A stretch of 64,000 bases of DNA from Pontederia crassipes (lineage: Eukaryota > Streptophyta > Magnoliopsida > Commelinales > Pontederiaceae): NCBI GenBank assembly GCA_030549335.1, contig CM060186.1:23241189-23305188 (forward strand). Direction: 5' to 3'. Positions 1-9,307 of this stretch are shown piece by piece (position 1 is the stretch's first letter; every line of letters begins with the position of its first letter). The position numbers and the translations under genes were made by a program. Below the pieces are notes generated by a model that saw only the letters and a list, made by a program, of their open reading frames with translations, made no database searches and was not told the DNA's origin.

Positions 1-1590
1 AATTCCTCACTGCAACAACCAAGTGTCAGAAAAAAATTAAATAAAATAAAAAATTAATATCTGATCAGAATGTGTGACATATAAATTTATCCAAAGGATT
101 AACTTAGTTGTGATTAGATTTTCACTCAAGTCCTGCAACAACTAATTTTCAGTAAGAGAGATAAAATAATAAAATACAAATATATACAAGAAAAAAGAAA
201 AACAGATAATAGGTCACGAAAAATGAGTTTTTAACAAATAAAGTCTTTTGGCACGATAGAATTTGAAAATTCGTCATTAAAATTAATTTTTGAGAGGAAC
301 TTTTCAGAAATTCTTCAAACCAATACGAATACCAAATATTAATATTGACCAAAAGAATTTATGATGATATAAGAAATCACACAAAATAAATCCGAACTAA
401 TTTACGGTCATAGAGTTAATAATCAGACATAATCAAGAATTATTTTGAAGAAATAGGATTGATCGGCCGTAATTACAGAAATATATTTACGGTCGAAATT
501 AGATTAGTAATTCGAAGCTCGTTCGTCCGTAAAAATATTGAAACAGTGTCAAAAGGATTCAACGTGAAGGCGTAAAAATTAGCATGGTGATGAATTATCT
601 CGGCCGAAAAAAAAAAATTGAATGAAATGTTGCCAAATAAATCATTACGGCCGACAAAGAATATAGTTCATATCGGCCGTAAAACGATGAGAGGTAAAAC
701 ATCAACACATATAAATCGGCCGAAAAGGAGTAAAATCCATGGATGATCCATTACGGCCGAGACAAACTAAATCGCTTCGGCCAAAACAAAGTCAAATCAA
801 AAGTTCAAACTACTATCTTTATCCATTACGGCCGAAAATAAAAAAAAATCACAAATCAATTGGGGTCGGAAGATGGCGTAAAAAACAAATGTTCAGAAAT
901 CTTACGGCCGTAAAACCATGAGATTAATTCTCGGCCGTAAAAATGAAAACATGAGATCATTTCGGCCGTAAAAAGATTAAATCGTCAATGAGGTCACTTC
1001 GGCCGAGATGATGTCAACACGAGGCCGTAAAGAAAAATAGGGTTTCGGCCGAAATAATTTCGAATAAAACTCAAATGACGAAAATTGAATCATTACGGCC
1101 GAAAATGAATTAAGCAATTCCTTACGGTCGTAAAACAACGAAATCATATGAAGAGTTTAAACAATTAAAATGTTACGGCCGAGAATGAAAACTGATTCGA
1201 ATAGGGCGTAAAAAAAAATTTAAACAATCGATAAACCGGGCGTAACAAGTCAAATAAAAAAAAACAACGTTCGGATAAAAATATTACGGCCGTAAAGATT
1301 GAAAGTTTAGAATTCAGCGAGGCCGTAAAATTAATAAAACCGACACATTAAATTTAAAGTCGTAAATCCATAAGTCGACAGTGTAATTTTGAAAAAATTC
1401 AATCGGCGTCGGATTTTTAAACCGAAAGTAGATAAAAAAAAATTGTTGTGACCTTTATCTGCAAAAGAAAAAATGTCAGTTTATTCACACAAATAATTAA
1501 AACAATTAATACATATGCACAGAGAATTATTTACAATTTATTTACATCTCCTAATAATTCATAAAAATCAGAAATTAATTAATAAAATAT
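1..1590 (-). mobile_element. Ty3/gypsy element, 5' leader (partial)
   Basis: This is the internal leader of a minus-strand Ty3/gypsy retrotransposon, read leftwards from its primer-binding site to the window edge. No gag reading frame is reached; the short ORFs here are not convincing. The sequence is AT-rich but studded with CGGCCG-centred motifs (separate entry). Assignment to the Athila/Tat side of Ty3/gypsy is inferred from the tRNA-Asp primer site and the LTR ends. The coding part must lie to the left of the window. Confidence 0.7.
464..1325. repeat. Interspersed CGGCCG-centred short motif array
   Basis: By eye, about 15 exact CGGCCG hexamers lie between 464 and 1292, most in the context TTACGGCCGA or TCGGCCGTAAAA, with further one-base variants (for example GAGGCCGTAA near 1020 and 1318, and TTACGGTCGTAA near 1122). 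Spacing is irregular, roughly 20-90 bp, and the DNA between copies is unrelated AT-rich sequence, so this is not a tandem repeat. The motif recurs in the neighbouring LTR. Confidence 0.85.
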
Positions 1591-1608
1591 TCCCCGGCAA
1601 CGGCGCCA
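1591..1608 (-). other. Primer-binding site complementary to tRNA-Asp
   Basis: The plus strand here reads TCCCCGGCAACGGCGCCA, which I recognise as the 3' end of plant tRNA-Asp including CCA. The minus strand is therefore a perfect 18-nt primer-binding site. It lies 6 bp inside the LTR edge, as expected for a minus-strand LTR retrotransposon. This tRNA choice is typical of Athila-type elements (from memory). Confidence 0.9.
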
Positions 1609-1614
1609 AAAACT

Positions 1615-3390
1615 TGATGCGTTGTATTTGTAACAATAAAATTTGCTAGCAAGTGCACTAGTCGCTCAAGTAATATAGTAAAAAGGAGTAAGAGTGTCGA
1701 ACCCACGAGGAATATTATTAATTCAATATCTGAATTTATAAATTAATAAGAGAGGAAAAACATGAATTTTTGGAAAGAGGTTTTATGAAAATAAAATAAA
1801 TAAAATAAGATAAAGATAAGATAGTGGTGTTGAAGTTAGGCCTTAGGATGAAAATAGATCAGGATAAATATTTGAATCATAAAAGATAAATTTAATCTTT
1901 AAAGATGGATTAGAGTCTCCCTAAAATAATCTACCATGATTAACTTGTGGTCTCCACGACTGGCATCCCTCAATTTAATCATATAGAACTATCTTAATTT
2001 AATAAGAATTGAAGTCTCCACGACTGGTACCCCCAAAATCATATTAAAATTAAGATGCATTAAATTGGATTCTCTAGACTATTAATCACTCCACAAACTG
2101 GTATAGATTAATAGACCACACAAACTTGATTCTCCACACACTAGTTATCAAATTTATGTCAATTATTAATTCTAAATAAAATCAATTATAATTAGTATAA
2201 TAAATTCTGAAATTAAACACTCCACAAACTGGTATAGCCTAATTCAGAAATTTAATTAACTAATATAAAAGCATTAAACACAATTAATAATTGATCAGAA
2301 AAGATTAAAACAAATAAAGTAGGATCCAAACATTTTCCTTCAATTAATAATCTCCTAAAATAATAATCTTAAAAACATGGAGTTCATCCTAGAAATTCTG
2401 GAGAGATAATAACAAAATAACAATAATAATCGAAAGAATTACACCCAAAATAGAAGTAGAGCTCTCGAATTGGGCAGACAGTCGGGCAGCCTCTCGGACT
2501 TGATCAGGGTCGCGATCAACTTCCAGCCGTCGCACCTCTCTCCTCTTGGTCGTAGCCTGCAGAGCTCACGACTCGCCGTGGAAGAAACCTGAACTTCAGA
2601 GCACGAATTGAAACTATGGATTCTTCACGTATTTATAGGGTGCGGACGACTTCAATTTGATCTTGGCCGTAACATCGTACGGTTAACTTTAAATTTACAA
2701 GATAAACTCGGCGATAAATCATTTTATCATTACGCCCAAAGATAAATCCTTTTTATCTTTACTCCCTTCGAGTCTCGGCCGTAATGAAAATATTTTATCT
2801 TTACTCCTTTCCATTACTCCCAAAAGATAAAAAATCCTTTTATCTTTACGCCTTCAAATGTCTTGTTACGCCCAAAGATAAACTCATTTTTATCTTGTTA
2901 CGCCCTTCATCTTCATGCCATTACGCCCTCTAAATTTCGGCCGTAACATCTTTATCTTCATGCCATTACGCCCAAAAGATACAAACATTTATCTTTACGT
3001 CTTCAACTCTCGGCCGTAAGGAAAGACTTTTCCTGTTACGCCCAAAAGATAAAAAAAAATATTTATCTTTACGCCTTCAAATGTTAGCCGTAACAAAGAA
3101 TTAAATCTTGTTACTCCTTTTGAATCTCGGCCGTAATGACTTGGGTGTAAAGCAAATCTCGGCCGTAAGGAAATTCTTTGAATTTCGGCCGAGATTTGAA
3201 TTTTCCTGCAAATAATTATCAAAATATAGTTAATCCATCCACAATTAAAATATTCAGCGATTTTAATAATTAAAATTGATAAATCCGGAATTATGATTAA
3301 AAGTGACTAAAAATGATGCATGCTATGATCAAATTATAGAAAATTTAATTAAAATAATTAACTAAAATATGTTGTATTTTGCATGCATCA
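1615..3390 (-). repeat. 5' LTR of the Ty3/gypsy element
   Basis: On the minus strand the LTR begins TGATGCATGC at 3390 and ends GCATCA at 1615, so it has TG...CA termini within a TGATGC/GCATCA inverted repeat. It is 1776 bp long. The end nearest the primer site carries the stretch common in this group, with a GTGCACTTGCTAGCAAAT motif shortly before GCATCA. The outer part (about 2650-3200) repeats the motifs TTACGCCC, AAAGATAAA and CTCGGCCGTAA many times. The bases next to the outer edge (3391-3395, CCGTA) are the expected target duplication, but the partner copy is outside the window. Confidence 0.88.
2631..2638 (-). promoter_or_regulatory. TATA box of the gypsy LTR
   Basis: The minus strand reads CCCTATAAATACGTGAAG, a good plant TATA box about 750 bp inside the LTR. 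It would place the transcript start near 2600 and drive transcription leftwards through the primer site. Confidence 0.6.
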
Positions 3391-4474
3391 CCGTAAAAGC
3401 TCGAAAGATGTCATCCCGCACTTGAATTGGGACATCTTTCCAGGATCTTGCCCCTTCCGGCAAGTGGGAAAGAATGAGAGCACTGACATCTCGCACGGTA
3501 CTAGCGGGTATGAAAGTGGTCCTGTCAATTATAAAGAAGAATTAATTTTCAATGATAACAAAAACTATAATAAAATTTGTACAACTTATTTAACTTACGA
3601 TCGAGCAATATTATTCACAATGACCACCCCATTATCGTGTAACCCCTCTTCATCACTCGAAGAGGAATCATCATCCAGTACAGCTGGGGTAGGCTGTGAA
3701 GGTCCGACATCAGCTACGGGCCCTAATACATAATAAATCATTAGTGCCATACCAAATTAAAATTGTGATAATTGATAGATGTACAATAATGTTTTCACCT
3801 CGATTGATGTGTATCGCATGATCAGTGGCAGTCCGCTCATCTGAATGAATTGAGTCAGGTACATGTGCTATCGCCAGCGTAGCAACTGACATTATTAAAA
3901 AAAATAATAAATATAATTAATTGAGAAATGTCAATAATAATAAATATATCACATAGCGTAAGATGTCGCTCGCCAACGCTAGAATGTGATGAAGCGTCTA
4001 GTATTCTCGACGGTGGCGGTGGGGTAGCAACTGTCATCATAAGAAAATACATAAAATTTGGCTCCTATATAAAATTATGTAATATACAAAAAAAATCGGG
4101 TGTGACATGACGATCACCGTCGTGCGATCGAGACGTACCGATTATGTTCCCCATCGACGGTGGAGCAACTATCACAAAAGCAAAATATTTAAAAAACTCT
4201 ATATCCTATTGTCAATTGCCTACAATGTGTCAAATACTTGGAGTGATACGCTGAGCAGACCCACCAATGGATCGCCTACTATGTGACGATCCGGCTACAT
4301 GCCCCGTCGGTGACTCACAATAAATATTATTAAAAAAGGAATTTAACTATTGTAATCAACTATAAATAAGCAGCTCACAATAAATATATTACATGGTGGT
4401 TGTGATGGCTGACTCATCTGGAGTGAACGTCTGGAAGAGCGAGATGACCCAGATGCTTGACCCCTAGTAACCAT
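3391..4474 (-). pseudogene. CACTA TNPA-like (Transposase_24-type) gene, seven exons, cut by an LTR insertion
   Basis: I do not know a host function; the best match from memory is the plant CACTA accessory protein family (Transposase_24, TNPA-like), which binds subterminal repeats of its own element. Seven minus-strand exons can be read: 4474-4379, 4313-4238, 4168-4118, 4030-3953, 3885-3799, 3722-3599 and 3521-3391. Each junction has AG/GT boundaries, phases agree throughout and no stop occurs over about 214 residues. The start begins MVTRGQASG, followed by Ser/Pro-rich exons, an acidic DDDSSSSDEE patch and, in the last exon, a SWKDVPIQVRDDIF motif typical of the family. The reading frame runs straight into the gypsy LTR at 3390, which splits this exon. 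The exact donor of exon 1 (4379 or 4393) is uncertain; 4379 keeps the frame. Confidence 0.7.
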
Positions 4475-4571
4475 GACTGAAAAAAAAAGAAAGAAAATTC
4501 TCTTATTATCGGTAACCATATATAACTTAAAAAAAATTAAAAAGCTTATGTCATTAGAATAACTACGGGAT

Positions 4572-6106
4572 TCATTCGCTTGTTTCATATTCTGATTCAT
4601 TTTCATCATCTTCATCATCGTCGCTATAATATTGGTTCGAGCCATCATCAATGAAATTATCGAAGTTCACATCCAAGAGGTCATTTGAATTGAACTCTTC
4701 CATTGGCTCAGTGTCATCGACCAATTGAAAATTCTCAACTCCATTAGCCACATCAATCGTCTTATTCACTCTATCTTCTTGATAGTAATCGTCCATGGGC
4801 ACATCGTTGTGTACGGATGATGTTTCATTGTCATCTACCATTGTTTCTGCTATGAATAGTCTACTCCTCACCTTGCATGACGCCCACCATTCATCATTGG
4901 TTCTTTTCGATAGATACTTAGTGTACTACACTTGTTGTGCTTGTTCCGCCAATACGAATGGATCGTATGACTGAAGTCTCGACCGAGGGTTAATATCCAC
5001 CAATTTAAACTTTTGATCAATCTGAACTCCTTTCTCTGGATCGAACCAACGGCATTTTAGCACCACGACTTTATTAGATTTTTCCAAATAAGATAATTCT
5101 AGGATGTCTTCTATAACACCGTAGTAATAAAAGTCGTCATCCCCATATATGCTTCTTAGAACACATATGCTGTTATTAATAGTTGAACGTTGTCGGCTAT
5201 ATTCTTCTGTATGGAACCGATATCCATTGACTATGATGCCGCAATAGCTAAGAACTTATTTCTTCGGGCCATGACCGAGATCTCGTATTTTGTTCTTTAT
5301 GATTGAGCCATTAATAACCTACAAGAAAAATAACTAAAAACTTTATTAAAAGTTACGAACTTATAACAATTAAGAACAAGAGGAAATATTTCTCACTTCA
5401 CATCTCAACCAATCGGCAAAATGTTCGTCTCGTAATTTCAATAACTCATCGTTTGAAACTAATGGATTGATTTCTCGCTGTAATTCTTCGAATTTCCTGA
5501 ATTCATAGTTTTCAATTAATACAATTATATAGCAACAATTAACTTTAAATTATATAAAAAATTAGAACAAATTGCTTTACTTGAGATATGGCGTTACTTC
5601 GAGACAATTTGCAAGAACATAATTCTCAACGACGGTGAGATCTCTGTTATTCAAGATAACTTTGCGCCCTGCATCAAGAAGTCGACATGGGTACTTGAAG
5701 ATGGATAAAATATTCATGTCAACTTCTCCTTCACCACCATCATTTTTCTTGGAACTTGGGTGTGTCGTGATTGTATGTGTGGCTCAAAGTATTTTGAAGT
5801 GAAGTTTGACACCTCCTCAATGAAATATGCTTCACATATGGAGCCTTCAATTTTTGTCTTATTCTTCGCCTTCCTTTTGAAATATAACATGCACCTTTCG
5901 AATGGATACTTCCATCGATACTAAATTGGACTAGCAATTTTTGTTTCATATGGAAGATGTATAATCAAATGTTCCATCACATCAAAGAAAGAAGGTGGAA
6001 ATATCTTCTCAGCTTTGCATACGGTAATCACAATAGAAGCCTCTAACCGATATATGTCTTCTTTCTGAACGATGGATGCACAAAGCTCTTTAAAGAACAT
6101 AGACAA
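4572..6106 (-). pseudogene. CACTA tnp2-type transposase, C-terminal part (DUF4218 and DUF4216 regions)
   Basis: This is the C-terminal half of the En/Spm-type transposase (TNPD/tnp2). Reading leftwards, 6106-5590 resembles DUF4218: FFKELCA, then LEASIVITVCKAEKIFPPSFF and a PFERCMLYFKRKAKNKTKIE stretch. A short exon near 5510-5395 (LRDEHFADWLRCE) continues it, and 5320-4900 matches DUF4216 (NGYRFHTEEYS, FYYYGVIEDILELSY, CRWFDPEKGVQID, PFVLAEQAQQVYY). The tail to 4572 is very acidic (YYSDDDEDDENESE). In-frame stops occur, for example near 5263 and 5590, and introns separate the parts. The catalytic DDE core that should precede DUF4218 is absent, so the product could not transpose DNA. Confidence 0.8.
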
Positions 6107-6111
6107 TTCTG

Positions 6112-6468
6112 TTAAAACCTCCTAGATGACCTTTGGCAAAAGTCTCTGTACGGATTGCTCGAGTCGCCTACAATGGTATCTACATTACTTATTTCTTTAG
6201 CACATCTTTCTTCGCCATGAAAGAACCAATTGATGTATGTAAGTAAGAAACCATTGTAATATAAATCCTTCTGCACATCATATCTTACTTTCCACCAATA
6301 ACATTTGCACTTCCGACATGGACATAAGATTTTGCCATATGAAAAAGCAACACCTTCATTTTGATATGCCACATTAATGAATTCATCAACACCATCCTTA
6401 TATTCTTCAGTTATGACGCCATGTTTATCCTTTCAATGACGAATCCAACTACGATCTAACTTTATCAT
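6112..6468 (-). pseudogene. CACTA tnp2-type transposase, N-terminal Transpos_assoc domain fragment
   Basis: The N-terminal domain of the same transposase family (Transpos_assoc) begins at an ATG at 6468. The translation shows LDRSWIRH near the start, then VDEFINVAYQN, a CPCRKCKCYWW zinc-binding-like motif and a C-terminal NWFFHGEE, all hallmarks of the domain. A stop follows the DRSWIRH motif near 6436, so the piece is read from an internal ATG in simple ORF calls. It ends at 6112 within a few bases of the DUF4218 part: roughly the central 500 residues usual in the family are missing. Deletion of the catalytic core is therefore the best explanation. Confidence 0.78.
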
Positions 6469-7064
6469 TTCTATAGCGGAGTACATTAAGCCAAGTAATC
6501 AAATTCGTGTACTTGAAACGTGTGACTTTGAACTTATGAAGTCCAAAATCACATGTTTCAAGTACTTCATCGTCGAATCATAATCTCATTTTATCACCAA
6601 GAATGTGGAAGTACATGAATTAGTTCATAACTTAAGTTAACTTAAGTAATAAAAAATATTCGATGACATTTTTTTTGCGTGGTGATTATGTATATAACAA
6701 TTGGCTTGAGATCGACGTAAGATCTGAGCGATTAAAACTTTTATCGTAATGTGTAACTATTAAAACTAGCAAGATGTGATTCATAATCACTGACGCATTT
6801 GAAAACTTTCAAATTGTTGCTATATCATACAACATTAAATTATGCAACTTCAGCAAGAAATAATATCGAGCAATTACTGCATGCATTATAATTTCTGTTC
6901 TTCCACGAAGACTAGCTTGATCCAAAGAGATGATACTTAACTTAAGTAATACTTAACTTAATTCATAACATGAATAAGTAATACTTAACTTAACATGAAT
7001 AATTAACTTAATTTAACTTCATGCATTAATAATTAACTTAACATACATGGTGGCGGGTTAGTAC

Positions 7065-7735
7065 CTTCTTAACCGGAGGGCGGAGGGCGGCTGAGACGGC
7101 GGTGGAGGCGGAGGGCAGTGGCGGTAGAGGCGGACGTTGGCGACGGTGGAGGGCGAACGAGGCGGAGGGCTGACGAGGCGGCGGTGGAGGCGAATGGCGG
7201 CGGTGGAGGCGGAGGGCGGACGAGGCAGAGGGCGGAGACGAAGGACGGCGGAGGCAGGCGGCGGCGGCAATGGAGGGCAGTGGAGGCGGAGGGAGGAGGA
7301 GGAGGAGGAGGAGGCACTGGTGGAGGCGGAGGCGACGGGCGGCAGTGGAGGCGGCGGTCGAATGCGGAGGACGGCGGAGGCGATGGAGAGCGGGCGTCGG
7401 GGAGGGAGGAGGCGAAAGGCGACGGTCGATTGCGGAGGGCGGCGGTGGCGGTGGAGGGCAGTAGAGGCGGAGGGAGGAGGAGGAGGAGGAGGCGCCGGTG
7501 GAGGCGGAGGCGGCGGGCGGCAGTGGAGGCGGCGGTCAAATGCGGAGGGCGGCGGAGGCGAAGGGCGGCGGCGACGGTGGAGGGAGGGCGTCGGGGAGGG
7601 AGGGAGGATGAGGAGAAGGCGAATGGCGGCGGTCGAATGCGGAGGGCGGCAGTGGAGGGCATCGGAGGGGCGCGGTGGAGGTGGCGGGCGTCGGGCGGGC
7701 GTCGGGCGGACATCGGGCGGGCGGAAGAAGGTAAA
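7065..7735. repeat. GC-rich minisatellite (GGCGGAGGGCGG type)
   Basis: About 670 bp of purine-rich, GC-rich imperfect tandem repeats built from units such as GGCGGTGGAGGCGGAGG and GGGCGGCGG. It generates overlapping long ORFs in several frames on both strands (Gly/Arg-rich on plus, Pro/Ser-rich on minus), which is typical for simple repeats. It lies between the CACTA subterminal zone and the transposase start. Confidence 0.85.
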
Positions 7736-7779
7736 CAGTAAAAGTGAAAACAAAGAAGAGGGGTTAGGAATTTAAGTAA

Positions 7780-9291
7780 TTTTTTAGCGTCGCAATACAA
7801 CGTGACGCTACGTAGACGCCATGTAGATGTCGCAATTGTCAAAATTCGGCTAGCGCGATGCTATAGAGAAGCTAATGTGTCGCTAAGATAACGTAGAGGC
7901 ACAATAGCATCGTTGGGGCGTCTCAATGGGTTTAGCGTCTCAAGAATGCGATGCCATTGAGACGCTCCTTAAAAGTCTTTTTCAATTTTTTTTTATTATG
8001 TATGAAATTTTATTTATCAATGTAGCGTATCATCGCAATGTGCCCCATTCCAATTGTTTTATTTCCTTCTGACAATCTATCATGTATGTATACAAAATTA
8101 TAAATATGTATGTATATGTGTATATAACAAAATTGTGTGTGTATATATATACATATGTAATATATGCGTATGTATGTATATATATATATATATATATGTC
8201 TATGTGTGGGAGATTAAGTTACAACAATGTGTTTATCTATATGTATTATAAATATATATGTGTATGTATATGTCTATACATGTGCGAGTCATATATATAT
8301 AGATAATGTGTATATATATACGTATTCGAAGTGAATATATGTGTATATGTGTATATGTGTGATATTAAGTTATAATAATATGTATATATGCACTTATTAT
8401 ATATAAGCATAAGCATATACGTGCATTTATATGTCTATATGTGCTCAATTAAGCGAGGGGTAACAAGTCAGCTTAAGAGGCGCAATACCAATGCTATTGA
8501 GTCGCTAGTTATATTTAGCGACACCGTAGCGCCGAACTAGCGTCTAATACTTTTTCGCGTCTCAATAGCGAGACGCTACTAGTGTCCTCATAGCGTCAAT
8601 TGTAACGGCGGCTCTAGTTAGACGCTACGCAGACGCTATTGAGCCACCACTGTGACGCTACAATTTAATCAGCCATCGTAATTTCATGATTAAGTATATA
8701 ATAATATATGCATAATTAAGATATTATATATATTATATGTATAGATAACATAAATAATATAGGGAACAAATTATATATTTATGAACAGTCCTATCATGTA
8801 AAAATACATATATATATAATCATGTAGTTAATATTAATATAATATTTAATGAATTTATTGATTAACATATAGTATATATAATATATAGGGTTTAAATATA
8901 AAACAAATAGTGAGATAAATATAAATAAGTTATGGGTAACACGGTAGCGTCCAAATAGCTTCGCCTATTTCCGAGAAGCCATATAGCGTCTCATAGCGCC
9001 ACAAGTCTTGCGACGCTAGATTCGCATCTAACGTCGTCGACGCGAGAATGGTGCTAGGTGCTGCCGCGCATTTCCGCTTCGTGGCGCGAAATAATAGCGT
9101 CTACGTAGCGTCTCCATTGTGCCAGACATAGCGTCTATTAGCTGAATAGCTAAGAAGACGCTAAGGACACACTATCGGGAGACAAGTAGCGTCTCATTAT
9201 GGTGACACGAAGTAGACGCTATAAAGGCGATAGTGGCGACTATATAGCGTCACAGATTTTGGCGACGCTAAGGTGCATCGCTAAGCGCTCA
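7780..9291. repeat. CACTA 1 subterminal repeat zone, TAGCGTC/GACGCTA motif
   Basis: The heptamer TAGCGTC, its reverse complement GACGCTA and close variants recur in both orientations in three dense blocks (about 7786-7970, 8470-8665 and 8940-9290), separated by a TA-rich microsatellite and an AT-rich spacer (8690-8930). Dense subterminal motifs in both orientations next to a CACTA terminal repeat are the known binding sites for the TNPA-type protein in this superfamily; here that role is inferred. Confidence 0.85.
8080..8445. repeat. TATA/TGTA-type microsatellite
   Basis: A long run of imperfect (TA)n and (TGTA)n repeats, including an uninterrupted TATATATATATATATATATA stretch near 8177. It breaks the subterminal zone into two parts. 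The ORFs of Tyr/Ile/Cys-rich composition here are artefacts of the repeat. Confidence 0.85.
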
Positions 9292-9304
9292 TTTTCTTGT
9301 AGTG
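9292..9304 (-). repeat. CACTA 1 terminal inverted repeat
   Basis: The plus strand reads TTTTCTTGTAGTG, so the minus strand begins CACTACAAGAAAA, the standard end of plant CACTA elements. Subterminal motifs start immediately inside it and unrelated sequence begins outside. Confidence 0.88.
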
Positions 9305-9307
9305 TTA

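Larger units (their letters stand above)
3391..9304 (-). mobile_element. CACTA (En/Spm-type) DNA transposon 1, interrupted and truncated by window edge
   Basis: A minus-strand CACTA element whose outer end is the terminal repeat at 9292-9304 (minus strand CACTACAAGAAAA). Reading leftwards it holds a 1.5 kb subterminal repeat zone, a GC-rich minisatellite, a broken tnp2-type transposase gene (6468 to 4572) and a multi-exon TNPA-like gene (4474 to 3391). A gypsy LTR interrupts it at 3390/3391, so the other end must lie beyond the left edge. The stretch 6469-7060 is AT-rich and shows no gene. The 3 bp beyond the end (9305-9307, TTA) would be the target duplication. Confidence 0.85.

Noticed and set aside
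7058..7842. Long overlapping ORFs of 200-257 codons on both strands
   Set aside because: They are by-products of the GC-rich minisatellite, open in several frames at once, with low-complexity Pro/Ser or Gly/Arg composition.
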